Positions 9,501 to 17,333 are shown, counted from the first letter of the stretch. The stretch: DNA of 64,000 nucleotides from Shinella daejeonensis (GCF_024281235.1 NZ_JAHWXY010000002.1:372001-436000); one strand, 5' to 3'. The notes: generated from the letters alone by a model not told the origin. Made by a program: numbers and translations.

Positions 9501-9642
9501 GATGGCAACCGGCTATTCCTGCCGCTCGCAGGCCAGGATCATCGACGGCCGCAGACTTCCTCATCCGCTTCATGCCATCCGCGCGCTTCTACAAGGCGAT
9601 CCCGCCCTTCCTTCCGGTATGGATACCACATATGATGTATGA
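6586..9642 (+). CDS. YdiJ-like FAD/Fe-S dehydrogenase (D-2-hydroxy-acid oxidising)
   Basis: 1018 residues, the same length as E. coli YdiJ. The N-terminal half is a VAO-type FAD domain: PRGGGTGTNGQS near residue 85 binds the pyrophosphate, and GGMISTDACGQGS follows. A C-terminal FAD-oxidase lobe contains GMFGHVDAGVLHVRP and GGVLWGEHGKG. The second half is an iron-sulfur module with CLACKACAGQCPVKV near residue 665 and a glycolate-oxidase-like CCG domain (ETGCCGMAGTFGHE) near 940. Family members oxidise D-2-hydroxyglutarate or D-lactate and pass electrons to the quinone pool. The physiological substrate here is open. The stop is 3 bases before the GntR regulator start. Confidence 0.9.
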   Translation: MIPRLTCAAHASILSAAFLRHLAGSGFKGTIAQAAANRNVFATDNSIYQVEPAGILFPKDIDDLKRIARALARPEFSGVTLAPRGGGTGTNGQSLTTGIVVDCSRYMNRILEIDPVRRIARVEAGVVKDQLNKALAPYGLFFAPELSTSNRATIGGMISTDACGQGSCLYGKTSNHVVGLRVVLTDGTDFSSRPAGEEELRALQARDDRIGSIHRTLARIATDDREDIERIFPKLNRFMTGYNLAHLIREDGAFDLNAVLCGSEGTLAMIAEAELNLLPLPAHAALVNIRYDNFDAALEDARNLVALNVASVETIDETVLRLAKSDIVWPRIAAFFPDDANGPANGINIAEILADTPKELAEKLSAVTAALENSPFPGRRGFTTTHGTAEIDAVWTMRKRAVGLLGNVEGPVRPVAFVEDTAVPPENLAAYIREFRALLDGEGLAYGMFGHVDAGVLHVRPALDLTRPEHAALVRRVSDAVVALTKKYGGVLWGEHGKGVRSEYVPDFFGPLYPRLQAVKAAFDPLGQLNPGKIVAPAGKALPKIDEIPLRGTFDRDIGNEIRAAFDNAAYCNGNGACFDFDADGLMCPSYKATRDRRFSPKGRASLMREWLRRLAEKGVDPRREAARRQPLGLVHRLWNSLNPANRDDFSHEVRAAMDTCLACKACAGQCPVKVSVPAFRAKFLALYYQRYLRPLKDPLVAAIETTLPLMARMRPLYNLVAGSAAGQAAMRRVDLTALPLLPPLSPRRELHRRNVPLATPAALARLDAAARENAIVFVPDAFTEHFDPQVLLDAVEVARLLGYSPFITPPLVNGKALHVHGYLGAFGKAARRTAAALDRIAQTGVTLVGIDPSMTLAFRSEYAGTGLQARVLLPQEWLAMALDSRPVPARPQRRSYRLMAHCTERTNALAAVGQWQAVFEKLGVNLAADETGCCGMAGTFGHEVRNRKISETLYAMSWQPALAATGPQDIVMATGYSCRSQARIIDGRRLPHPLHAIRALLQGDPALPSGMDTTYDV
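9629..9641. promoter_or_regulatory. Weak palindrome overlapping the ydiJ-like stop codon
   Basis: CATATGATGTATG has 4-bp arms (CATA/TATG) and shares ATATGAT with the palindrome at 6538-6552. It lies immediately before the GntR gene and could be an autoregulatory site. The evidence is only the shared core. Confidence 0.25.
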
Positions 9643-9645
9643 TGA

Positions 9646-10398
9646 ATGCCAGGAATAACGCAGGGCTGTATCGGTATGTCGATCATCACGCAGCGCGGCA
9701 ATCTTGCTGAAATCGTCGTCGCCAAACTCGTGGAACGCATCGATTCCGGCCTCTATGCGCCGGGCGAAAAAATTCCGTCGAGCGCGCGGCTCTGCGAGGA
9801 GTTCGGCGTTTCCCGCACCGTCATCCGCGAAGCGCTGACCTCGCTGAAGGTCGCGGGCCGCGTCATCGCCCGTCAGGGTTCGGGCGTCTATGTGACGGAA
9901 CGGGATGCAAAGACGCTGAATTTCGAGATCAGCCGCATCGACGACATCCGCTCGGCCATGCAGATTCTGGAATTACGCCTCGGCGTCGAGATGCAGTCGG
10001 TGGCGCTTGCGGCCCTGCGCCGCACGCCGGAAGCGCTTGCCGAAATCGCCCGCGCCTTCGACCGTATCGAAAACCTCGACACCGACAATGCCGAGATCGA
10101 GGCACACGCCGATTTCGAATTCCATCTCGCCATCGCCAGAGCGACGCGCAACCCGCATTTTCCGCGCTTTCTGGAAGCCGTCATGGGCGAGATCAATTTC
10201 GACCTCGTGCTGAAGCACAGCCAGTCCGGCCGCTCCTACAATGCCTATCTGAAGAAGATCAACAAGGAGCACGCCGCCATCCTCGCGGCCATCACGCAAG
10301 GCGACGCCAAGGCCGCAAAACAGGCGCTTGCCGCGCATCTGGAGGAAAGCCTCAGCCGCTACCGTGCCTTGCTGGCCGAGCCGCCGACCCTGAAATGA
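9646..10398 (+). CDS. GntR-family transcriptional regulator, FCD (FadR) subfamily
   Basis: About 240-250 residues. The N-terminal winged helix contains SSARLCEEFGVSRTVIREALTSL with the recognition helix, then a RQGSGVYV wing. The C-terminal all-helical FCD domain carries histidine-rich metal/ligand positions (DFEFHLAIARATRNPHF and EHAAILAAI). The listed start is ATG 9646; ATG 9676 (MSIITQRGN) is an alternative and matches the usual family N-terminus better. It is directly downstream of, and probably co-transcribed with, the YdiJ-like gene. It is the obvious candidate to control the divergent SDR/YdiJ promoter, with a hydroxy-acid effector likely. Confidence 0.92.
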   Translation: MPGITQGCIGMSIITQRGNLAEIVVAKLVERIDSGLYAPGEKIPSSARLCEEFGVSRTVIREALTSLKVAGRVIARQGSGVYVTERDAKTLNFEISRIDDIRSAMQILELRLGVEMQSVALAALRRTPEALAEIARAFDRIENLDTDNAEIEAHADFEFHLAIARATRNPHFPRFLEAVMGEINFDLVLKHSQSGRSYNAYLKKINKEHAAILAAITQGDAKAAKQALAAHLEESLSRYRALLAEPPTLK

Positions 10399-10440
10399 AC
10401 GCCCGGCCTTGCCGGTAACAGCCAGTCCTGAGGTTCACGC

Positions 10441-11085
10441 TTATTTGAGGCCCTGCCCGGGCCGTCGAACAACCCGGATCTTTCCGCTGCTCCCGCCTCC
10501 GCAGAAAAAGCGGTCACCGCCGTCGGCTTCAAGCCCCGAGACACCGACCCCGGGCGGCATGTCCAGTCGCTCGAGCACTTCACCCGTCTCGGGGTCGATG
10601 CGGCGGAGATCGCTCCCGCTGTCTTCCCATGTGCCGTGCCAAAGCTCGCCGTCAACCCAGGTGACGCCGGTGACGAACCGGTCGGATTCTACCGTGCGCA
10701 GCACTTCTCCGGTCTCCGGATCCACCTGATGGATCTTACGGCCGCGATGCTGGCCGACCCAGAGCGAACCTTCCGCCCAGGCCAGCCCCGAGTCGCCGCC
10801 GCCGCCGGGTGCCGGTATCGTGGCGACCACCGCGCCGGTCCGGGGATCGATCTTGCGGATCACGGCATCCCCGATCTGGAACAGGTGCTTGCCGTCGAAT
10901 GCCGTTCCCGCATGGGCGGCGACGGCGAGCGATCTCGATATCTCTCCGCTTTCGGGATCGAGAGCATGCAGCCTTTCGCCGGTTGCGACCCAGACCAGAT
11001 CGCCGTCGAAGCTGACCCCGGCCACCTCGTCCACATCGGCAAGGGGGCCATACTCACGGATGATTTCGGCGGCTGAATGTTTCAT
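10441..11085 (-). CDS. Vgb/SMP-30-like beta-propeller protein
   Basis: 214 residues from ATG 11085 (MKHSAAEII), which has GAGGA 8 bases upstream. The open frame to 11124 has no site and was rejected. The sequence is built of repeated blades such as LHALDPESGEI, IRKIDPRTGAVV, IHQVDPETGEVL and LRRIDPETGEVL, each following a W-V-A/W-V-G strand. This is the pattern of virginiamycin-lyase-like and PQQ-like propellers. There is no signal peptide, so it is probably cytoplasmic. No catalytic residues can be assigned. The adjacent minus-strand regulator gene is separated from it by a repeat. Confidence 0.7.
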   Translation of the reverse strand: MKHSAAEIIREYGPLADVDEVAGVSFDGDLVWVATGERLHALDPESGEISRSLAVAAHAGTAFDGKHLFQIGDAVIRKIDPRTGAVVATIPAPGGGGDSGLAWAEGSLWVGQHRGRKIHQVDPETGEVLRTVESDRFVTGVTWVDGELWHGTWEDSGSDLRRIDPETGEVLERLDMPPGVGVSGLEADGGDRFFCGGGSSGKIRVVRRPGQGLK

Positions 11086-11097
11086 GTCCTCACCCTG

Positions 11098-11167
11098 GAG
11101 AAATTCCGGTGAAATCCGGCTCACCGCATTATCCGATGCCGAAGCGATCTCGCTTCGGCTGGAAAGA
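11098..11167. repeat. Dispersed palindromic repeat, copy (c)
   Basis: Begins AATTCCGGTGAAATCCGGC, continues CACCGCATTATCCGATG and contains the perfect hairpin CCGAAGCGA-TC-TCGCTTCGG, then CTGGAAAGACT. It lies between two minus-strand genes. The order of blocks matches the copy at 28497 and resembles the RIME class of rhizobial intergenic mosaic elements (inference). Confidence 0.85.
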
Positions 11168-11169
11168 CT

Positions 11170-12390
11170 TTAACCGGAAAGGCGCTCGACCGGGAGCAAC
11201 AAGCTTGTCGGGAATCCGGGCACGATCGGGGCGACCCAGCGGCAGGCACGCCCGCGCCCGAGGACTTCGACCTTGCTGTCACGGGCGAGATTTTCGAGTG
11301 CCCGCTGCACCGTACGCGGGCTCACGCCCAATGCCAGCGCCAATGCGGAACTCGACCAGGCTTCGCCGTCGCCGAGCAGTGCGAGCACTTCGGCATGGTC
11401 TCCTTCGACGGGCGGCGCCAGCACCGCAACGTCGCCCGTGGTGCGAGGCCGCAGCACAAAGCCATGTTTGGTCGCACCCAGCGCCGCCAGCGGTTTGACC
11501 GCCTCGCGCAGCCGGGCGATTTCGACACGCAGTCGCGCCCGGTGGGACTCGTCGGCCTGCCGCGCCCGGAAAGCGCGCAGGAGAAGCGTTTCACGCGCCA
11601 CATCTTCCGGCCATGCTTCCGCAAGGGCACGCATGAGTGCGAGCAGCACCGGACGAGTGGCGATCGGAACGATCGTCCTCCCCGCACGCACGACGTTGCG
11701 GCAGGCGTCCACAATCAGCGTATCCGAAGCCAATAGCGTTTCGACTTCTTCCAGGTGGAGCAGCCGTTCGGCGTCGCGGGTGACGAGACGCGCCGCCGGC
11801 GCCGCGAACGCCCGCGCGGCCCGGTCGACCTCGGCGGCAAGCGCCGGGATGCGCGCGTCTTGCGCGGCCCCTCTTGCCCGTTCCAGAGCGCGTCCCGCCG
11901 GCTCCGTCCTGATGCGACGGATGGCTATGCCCGCTGCCACCAACTCGCGTCCGACCCGCGAAGCAGGTGGCAGGGTGTCGGCATCGAACCGATCGAGCAC
12001 CGCCTCGGCTTCATCGAGACGGCCGATCAGGAGCAGATATCGGGCTTCGAGATAGCCGGCGTGCGCGGTGTTCCTTCGGTCGCCGGACGCGTCGAGTACC
12101 GCCCGCGCCGCCTTGAGCGTTTGCAAGGATCGGCCCAGATCGCGCGACACAAGCGCGATTTCGGCTTCGGCAACGGCACAACGCGCACGGGCCACGCGCT
12201 CATTCGGGCCGAAACTACGTGCCGCATTTCGCAGAAGCTCCCGGGCGCGCGCAAGGTCGCCGAGTTGCGCCATCGCGATGCCGCGCAACGCCAGCGCCGG
12301 TGGGTCGTCGCGCAGGGCGATCCACTTCAGCGCGGCTAGCGGATCGCCAGCCGAGAGCGCACGTGCGGCGGCCGTGATCAGCGAATCCAT
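11170..12390 (-). CDS. HTH transcriptional regulator with helical (TPR-like) N-terminal region
   Basis: 406 residues. The N-terminal 200 are alanine/arginine-rich paired helices (ALSAGDPLAALKWIALRDD, then IAMAQLGDLARARELLRNA) that read as TPR-like repeats. The C-terminal 60 hold a helix-turn-helix, SSALALALGVSPRTVQRALENL, followed by a wing (EVLGRGRACRWV). It diverges from the small membrane-protein/DUF899 pair across about 100 bp and is the likely regulator of that pair. No ligand is deducible. The domain assignment is by eye; the paired arrangement with a DUF899 gene supports it as a local regulator. Confidence 0.75.
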   Translation of the reverse strand: MDSLITAAARALSAGDPLAALKWIALRDDPPALALRGIAMAQLGDLARARELLRNAARSFGPNERVARARCAVAEAEIALVSRDLGRSLQTLKAARAVLDASGDRRNTAHAGYLEARYLLLIGRLDEAEAVLDRFDADTLPPASRVGRELVAAGIAIRRIRTEPAGRALERARGAAQDARIPALAAEVDRAARAFAAPAARLVTRDAERLLHLEEVETLLASDTLIVDACRNVVRAGRTIVPIATRPVLLALMRALAEAWPEDVARETLLLRAFRARQADESHRARLRVEIARLREAVKPLAALGATKHGFVLRPRTTGDVAVLAPPVEGDHAEVLALLGDGEAWSSSALALALGVSPRTVQRALENLARDSKVEVLGRGRACRWVAPIVPGFPTSLLLPVERLSG

Positions 12391-12491
12391 AGAAATCCCG
12401 TCACACTTGTAACTCTCATCCGGCCCTTTGCCCGCGTTAGCCTCTTTGTATCACAACCGCCGGAGCGGAAAATTCGGTGAAAGGAGCGGAA

Positions 12492-12796
12492 ATGACAATG
12501 CGCACAATAACAGGAAAGGTCGCTTCGTCCCCCGTGCCGCCCCCGTGCCGCCGGTCGATGCGGCTTGCCGGTTAAGGCTCGCCGCCGCCCCGACCCTCGC
12601 GCTGATGGCCTGGATTTCTGCCGTCGGCTCGCCGGGCATGGCGCTGTGTTCCGCCGCCCCGGCTTTCCTGCCGATCAACGACATGGCCCTGATGTACGCA
12701 CTGATGAGCCTCTTTCACCTGTCGCCGTGGCTGAAATTCCTTTCCGCCCACGCGCAGCGTTCCAAAACCCCCGTCACCCAAACCGAAGGAGACTGA
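12492..12796 (+). pseudogene. Small membrane-protein gene broken by an 11-bp tandem duplication
   Basis: ATG 12492 follows a strong AAGGAGCGG site, but its frame (MTMRTITGKVASSP...) stops after 27 codons. A second frame starting within the same region continues as ACRLRLAAAPTLALMAW, then GMALCSAAPAFLPINDM, and a hydrophobic ALMYALMSLFHLSPWLKFLS, ending at 12796. An exact tandem duplication of CCCCCGTGCCG (12529-12539 and 12540-12550) separates them. Removing one copy joins the two frames into a single 97-residue protein. A GTG at 12545 could restart the second frame but has no ribosome site. The gene precedes DUF899 by 2 bases. I infer a recent frameshift; a sequencing artefact is possible. 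Confidence 0.65.
12529..12550 (+). repeat. Exact 11-bp tandem duplication
   Basis: Two adjacent copies of CCCCCGTGCCG. Eleven is not a multiple of three, so the duplication shifts the reading frame of the small membrane-protein gene. Confidence 0.95.
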
Positions 12797-12798
12797 CA

Positions 12799-13491
12799 AT
12801 GCAACACGCTGTTGTTTCACACCATGACTGGCTGATCGCCCGCCGGGATCTTCTCAAAGCGGAGAAGGAACTCACGCGTCTTCGCGACGAAGTCGCTCGT
12901 GAGCGGCTCGCCCTGCCCTGGGTGCGCATCGACAAGGAATATGTGTTCGACACGCTGGAGGGGCCGCGCAAGCTGGCCGATCTCTTCGACGGCCGGTCAC
13001 AGCTTCTGGTGCAGCATTTCATGTTCGCGCCGGGATGGAAGGAAGGCTGCCCGAGCTGCTCCTACATGGCCGATCACACCGACGGCATGAACAAGCATCT
13101 GGCGCATCACGACGTCACCATGATCGCTGTCTCGCGCGCGCCGCTGGCCGAGATCGAGCGCTATCGCAAACGCATGGGCTGGCAGTTTAAATGGGTGTCG
13201 TCCTTCGGCAACGATTTCAACTACGATTTTCGTGTCAGCTTCACCCCGGAAGAGGTCGCCACCGGAAGTATCGACTACAACTTTGGCGAATGGCGGGAAA
13301 CCGGTGAGGAATGGCCCGGCGTCAGCGCCTTCTACAAGGACGACGCGGGTGAGATCTTCCGTACCTACTCCACCTACGGGCGCGGCGTCGAGGTGATGAT
13401 GGGCGCCTACGACATGCTCGATCTGGCTCCGAAGGGTCGCAACGAGGCCGAGGGAATGGATTGGGTGCGCCGCCACGATCGCTACGAATAA
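12799..13491 (+). CDS. DUF899 family (thioredoxin-like) protein
   Basis: 230 residues from ATG 12799, with GAAGGAG 8 bases upstream; the longer open frame from 12565 runs through the neighbouring small gene and is not coding. Typical DUF899 features are an N-terminal helical segment (LLKAEKELTRLRDEVARERLALPWV), the KEYVFDTLEG strand, LVQHFMFAPGWKEGCPSCSYMAD with a C-x-x-C-like pair, and the C-terminal FYKDDAGEIFRTYSTYGRG. The fold resembles thioredoxin, but the reaction is not established for the family. It is cytoplasmic, in one unit with the broken small membrane-protein gene, and divergent from the HTH regulator. Confidence 0.88.
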   Translation: MQHAVVSHHDWLIARRDLLKAEKELTRLRDEVARERLALPWVRIDKEYVFDTLEGPRKLADLFDGRSQLLVQHFMFAPGWKEGCPSCSYMADHTDGMNKHLAHHDVTMIAVSRAPLAEIERYRKRMGWQFKWVSSFGNDFNYDFRVSFTPEEVATGSIDYNFGEWRETGEEWPGVSAFYKDDAGEIFRTYSTYGRGVEVMMGAYDMLDLAPKGRNEAEGMDWVRRHDRYE

Positions 13492-13615
13492 CCGCCCCGG
13501 AGAACAGTGGCGCGTTAGCCTGCCGGTTGTTTGGGCCCCGATCTACATGGCCCGTCGTCTACACGGAGGAAAAGATCGAACCATCAGGCTCCGGATCCGA
13601 CAACGACCGTCTCCC

Positions 13616-14263
13616 TCAAGAGTTCTTCAGCCGCAGGTCCGGTTCGGCGCTCATGGAAATAATGGCCAGCCCGTTCGGAAGGTCGTTTTCTTCGACCTTC
13701 CGGGTGACCTCGGCCTCGTCAAGGCCGAAACCGCGCCAGCGTTCCCGCAGGCGGCGACGCAATTCATCTTCGCCGACATCAACGAAGATCGTGTAATCGA
13801 AGATCGGCTTGAGGCGATCCCAGGGCGATTGTGTTGCGAGAAGATAATTCCCCTCGCAGATGATGATGCTGGTTGATTGCGGGATGAGCCTGCCGCCGGC
13901 GCGCGCGATCTCGATCGCACGGTCAAAGAGCGGAATAGCGACAACATCATCCGTGTTCGCTTTCAGGCGTTGCAGCATATGCCTCAGGCCGTGCGCATCG
14001 AACGTGTCGATCGCCCCCTTGAAGGAGCGCCGTCCCAAGGCCTCCAGCACGATATCGTCATAATGATAGCCATCCATGGGAAAGAGCGCCGCGCTCCCTC
14101 CATGCTGCGCGTTGAGGCTTTCGACGGCACGTTCCGCAAGCGTCGACTTTCCCGACCCCGGCGCTCCGGCAACGGCGATGAGAACGCGACGGTTTCCGGC
14201 CTCGGCGAGCCTTTGCAGGGCCGCTTCGGCGATCCGGCGTGCATTGTCTTCCATGCTACTCAT
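13616..14263 (-). CDS. P-loop small-molecule kinase (FrcK/uridine-kinase-like)
   Basis: 215 residues. The Walker A motif is AGAPGSGKST (near residue 32). FPMDGYHYDD follows with the acidic substrate/Mg ligands, then IIICEGNYLL as the Walker B-like strand and RRRLRERWRGFG as a lid arginine cluster. Proteins of this kind sit in rhizobial sugar ABC operons (for example FrcK in fructose uptake). Here it is the last gene of the LacI-controlled operon, after D-allulose 3-epimerase, and is the likely phosphorylating step for the ketose (inference). GAGGAC precedes the start. Confidence 0.82.
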   Translation of the reverse strand: MSSMEDNARRIAEAALQRLAEAGNRRVLIAVAGAPGSGKSTLAERAVESLNAQHGGSAALFPMDGYHYDDIVLEALGRRSFKGAIDTFDAHGLRHMLQRLKANTDDVVAIPLFDRAIEIARAGGRLIPQSTSIIICEGNYLLATQSPWDRLKPIFDYTIFVDVGEDELRRRLRERWRGFGLDEAEVTRKVEENDLPNGLAIISMSAEPDLRLKNS

Positions 14264-14337
14264 GGTAACGTCCTCAGGTCATCGACAGGGCTCCGCGTCG
14301 CGGAGGCCCTGGCCGAGTTTCACGAATGCTTCATCAC

Positions 14338-14364
14338 AAGCGCCCGGCATCATACCGGGCGCTT
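14338..14364. promoter_or_regulatory. Intercistronic hairpin between the kinase and epimerase genes
   Basis: AAGCGCCCGG-CATCATA-CCGGGCGCTT: perfect 10-bp arms and a 7-base loop. There is no long T-run on the minus strand, so it may act as an mRNA stabiliser or partial terminator that lowers kinase expression, rather than as a full terminator. A second GC-rich inverted repeat (GGGCTCCGCG...GGAGGCCC) lies at about 14288-14310. Confidence 0.6.
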
Positions 14365-14432
14365 CCCATTCAGCCGAGTGCGCAGGACAGCCGGAGCAGT
14401 CGCACGTTCCGTCGGCATTGCCGCGGCGACGA

Positions 14433-15302
14433 TCAGCCCCCAAGCACGAAGCGGGAAAATGCCAGCGCGTCGCGTGCATCCTCATCCATTTTCGCTTCGT
14501 CCGCACCATCGCTGAGATCGCGCCAGACCCGGATATCCGACCCGATCGTTCCACCGGTCTTGACGAAGGGCTCCATCACGACAGCGCCGGTATAATCGAT
14601 CTCGCGCAGGGCAAGACCGATCTCGTGCCAGGGAATTCTACCCTTGCCCGGAACACGACGATTGCTTTCGCCGGTATGGAAGTGACCCAGCAACGACCCG
14701 GCGGTGCGGATGGCCTCACCGAAGCTGTCTTCCTCGATGTTCATATGGAACGTATCGAGCATCACCTTGACATTCGACTTGCCGACATCCTTCACGAAGG
14801 CCACGCCTTCGGCAGCCGTATTGATGACGTGATTTTCGAAGCGATTGAGAACTTCAATACAGAGATCGACACCGAGATCGTTGGCAAAGTCCGCAATGTC
14901 GTGAATACCTTCGACCCCGCGCGCCCGGTCGCCTTCCTTGTCGACCGGCTGGGAGTAATCCACCGGCCAGTAGGAGTGCAGTGCGCCACCGATCGTCCGG
15001 ATGTCGAGCTTGGCGACATTCCTCAGTGTCTGTTCGAAGAACATCCGGCCCGCCTTTCGGACGGCGCTGTCGGGCGACGACAGGTTCTTCGTCTTCGAAG
15101 GACCGATTCCCGCCGTCAGGATAATCCCATTATCCTTTGCGGCCTGCCTGATGAGGGCAAGATCCGCATCGCTGTATTCGTTGATATGATGCGCGGCGAC
15201 TTCGGCGACATCGAAGCCAAGCCTGGCGATCTTCTCGATATAGGGTGCGAACGGGGCGCTCCACTCCTGTTCCCAATACGAATAATAGATTCCATGCTTC
15301 AT
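14433..15302 (-). CDS. D-allulose (D-psicose) 3-epimerase
   Basis: Epimerises C-3 of ketohexoses, interconverting D-allulose and D-fructose, in an (alpha/beta)8 barrel with a divalent metal. It has 289 residues, exactly the length of the Agrobacterium tumefaciens enzyme, with the same MKHGIYYSYW start and FVLGG end. All four metal ligands of that enzyme are present at the same numbers: Glu150, Asp183, His209 and Glu244. HHINEYSDA and GIGPSKTKNLSS are family signatures. It belongs to the minus-strand sugar operon between an SDR and the kinase, so it feeds a rare ketose or its polyol into fructose metabolism. Confidence 0.93.
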   Translation of the reverse strand: MKHGIYYSYWEQEWSAPFAPYIEKIARLGFDVAEVAAHHINEYSDADLALIRQAAKDNGIILTAGIGPSKTKNLSSPDSAVRKAGRMFFEQTLRNVAKLDIRTIGGALHSYWPVDYSQPVDKEGDRARGVEGIHDIADFANDLGVDLCIEVLNRFENHVINTAAEGVAFVKDVGKSNVKVMLDTFHMNIEEDSFGEAIRTAGSLLGHFHTGESNRRVPGKGRIPWHEIGLALREIDYTGAVVMEPFVKTGGTIGSDIRVWRDLSDGADEAKMDEDARDALAFSRFVLGG

Positions 15303-15413
15303 TGGAGCCTCTCCATGTTTTCAGCTGTGCGTGCTCGCAGCGCCGGGCGCCCGGGCGGTTACGACCACAAAAGGAAATTGCGCTGACTGCTTCGAGCGTC
15401 GGGCCGGCCGCCC

Positions 15414-16190
15414 TCACCAGCAGGTGAAACCGCCGTCGACCGGAACGACCGCTCCCGTCATCAGACTGGCGGCGTCCGAGACCAGGAAATGCACAACGCT
15501 GGCGACTTCGTGCGCCTGGCCGAAACGGCCCATCGGGGTGTCCCGCCGCCATTCGGCGGCAAGGCCGCTGGCTTCCGCGTGAGCGATGAGCGGGGTTTCG
15601 ATATAGGTCGGCGCCACGGCGTTGACGCGTACCCCGCGCGCGCCCCATTCGGCAGCCAGCGAGTGGGTCAGATGATGAACGGCCGCCTTGGAGGCGTTGT
15701 AATGAGACTGCCCCTGCGGGCGGTTGACGATGAGGCCGGACATCGAGCCGATATTGACGATCGCACCGCCGCCCTTTGCCAGCATATGGCGCCCGAAGGC
15801 GCGGTTGCACCAGAAGACCCCGTTCAGGTTGACGTCGTTGACGGCGAGCCAGTCGGCGTCCTCTATGTCTTCGGCAGCAACCGGCGGGCGCCCGATACCG
15901 GCATTGGCAACGAGGATGTCGGCGGCGCCGTGCTCGGCGGCAATCGCATCGGCCGCCTGCTGAACGGCAGCAGAGACGGTCACGTCAACGATATGGATCG
16001 CAGCGCTCAAGCCTTTGGCCTGCAACGACTTTTTCGCTTCTTCCAGCGACGCCGCATCGCGGTCGAGCAGGACAAGACGCGCGCCGGCCTCGCCGAGGGC
16101 CTCGGCAATGGCCAGTCCGATGCCTCGGCTGCCGCCCGTCACGACAGCGAGTTTGTCGTCGAGCCTCAGTTTTTCCATATACATGGTCAT
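15414..16190 (-). CDS. SDR oxidoreductase (polyol/sugar dehydrogenase type)
   Basis: 258 residues as listed; a second ATG two codons in (16184) has better spacing to AAGGA, so the start is uncertain by a few residues. It is a classical SDR with TGGSRGIGLAIA, NAGIGRP, the IGSMSG serine and YNASK as Y-x-x-x-K, ending in VPVDGGFTCW. The family includes galactitol, sorbitol and gluconate dehydrogenases. Its position immediately before the epimerase gene suggests oxidation of a polyol to D-allulose or of a related sugar (inference). It lies 24 bases after the ATPase gene, in the same operon. Confidence 0.85.
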   Translation of the reverse strand: MTMYMEKLRLDDKLAVVTGGSRGIGLAIAEALGEAGARLVLLDRDAASLEEAKKSLQAKGLSAAIHIVDVTVSAAVQQAADAIAAEHGAADILVANAGIGRPPVAAEDIEDADWLAVNDVNLNGVFWCNRAFGRHMLAKGGGAIVNIGSMSGLIVNRPQGQSHYNASKAAVHHLTHSLAAEWGARGVRVNAVAPTYIETPLIAHAEASGLAAEWRRDTPMGRFGQAHEVASVVHFLVSDAASLMTGAVVPVDGGFTCW

Positions 16191-16214
16191 TTTCCTTGAG
16201 ATGTATGGTGCCGG

Positions 16215-17333
16215 TCAGGGGGTGTCTGCCTGCGCCTGCGGTTCACGCATTCCCGAAGCCGGGATTTTCGACCGGGCGAGAGCGTTGCCATCCTCATCGA
16301 AAACGTGAGAACGGTCCGGGTCAGGCGTCAGGAAGATGGTGTCGCCGCGACGATAACCCCGTTCGCCGACCGCACGAACGGTCAGCATACCGAGCGCCTT
16401 GACGTCGACAGTGAAATAGGCGTCGCTCCCGAGTTGCTCCTCCACGAGGATCGTGCCGCTCCACACACCGATATGACGGTCATAGTGCAGATGCTCGGGG
16501 CGTATGCCGAAGGTGAGCTTGCCGGCGGGAAGCGGCGCTTCGAGGTTGGCAATATCCACTCCGCCCGCGGTCGTCTCGATACGTGCGGGGCCGGCTGCCG
16601 TCGCGTCGATAAAGTTCATTTTCGGCGAGCCGATAAAACCTGCGACGAAGCGGTTTGCGGGCGCATCGTAAAGGGCGATCGGCGTGTCGAACTGCTCAAC
16701 CCGGCCTGCATTGAGAACGACGATCCGATCGGCCATGGTCATGGCCTCCACCTGATCATGCGTTACATAGATCATCGTCGTCTTCAGTTCGTCATGAAGA
16801 CGGATCAACTCCAGCCGCATCTGAACCCGCAGAGCGGCATCGAGGTTCGACAGAGGCTCGTCGAACAGGAAGGCGGTGGGCGCGCGCACGATCGCCCGGC
16901 CGATGGCGACGCGCTGGCGCTGGCCGCCGGAGAGCTGGCGCGGAAAACGGTCGAGATAGGGCTCCAGTTCCAAAGCGCGAGCGGCGGTCAGAACCCGTTC
17001 GCGGATCTCCGCCTTCGGCCGTCCCGAAACGCGAAGGCCGAAGCCGATATTGTCGGCGACCGTCAGGTGCGGGAACAATGCGTAGGACTGGAAGACCATC
17101 GCGAGTTGCCGCTCGGCGGGCGCAAGGCTCGTCACGTTGCGTCCGTCAATGAGAACCTGACCCTCCGTCACATCCTCAAGGCCGGTGATCAGCCGCAGCA
17201 GGGAAGACTTGCCGCAACCGGATGGTCCGACGAACACGACGAACTCGCCGTCCTTCACCGTGAGGCTGACATTCCGGATGACATCGTGGTCGCCGAAGCG
17301 CTTGACGATGTTCTGGAGCGCTATTTCACCCAT
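16215..17333 (-). CDS. Sugar ABC transporter ATP-binding protein (MalK/UgpC type)
   Basis: 372 residues, the length of MalK-type ATPases with a regulatory C-terminal TOBE domain. Walker A is GPSGCGKSS near residue 37, the signature is [14 protein letters not shown], and Walker B is [12 protein letters not shown] with the H-loop in [12 protein letters not shown]. The C-terminal half has FGIRPEHL and a last MOP-like strand. GGAGAT precedes the ATG. It energises the two permeases 18183-19932. The ATPase lying between two SDR genes rather than beside the permeases is typical of rhizobial polyol operons. Confidence 0.93.
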   Translation of the reverse strand: MGEIALQNIVKRFGDHDVIRNVSLTVKDGEFVVFVGPSGCGKSSLLRLITGLEDVTEGQVLIDGRNVTSLAPAERQLAMVFQSYALFPHLTVADNIGFGLRVSGRPKAEIRERVLTAARALELEPYLDRFPRQLSGGQRQRVAIGRAIVRAPTAFLFDEPLSNLDAALRVQMRLELIRLHDELKTTMIYVTHDQVEAMTMADRIVVLNAGRVEQFDTPIALYDAPANRFVAGFIGSPKMNFIDATAAGPARIETTAGGVDIANLEAPLPAGKLTFGIRPEHLHYDRHIGVWSGTILVEEQLGSDAYFTVDVKALGMLTVRAVGERGYRRGDTIFLTPDPDRSHVFDEDGNALARSKIPASGMREPQAQADTP

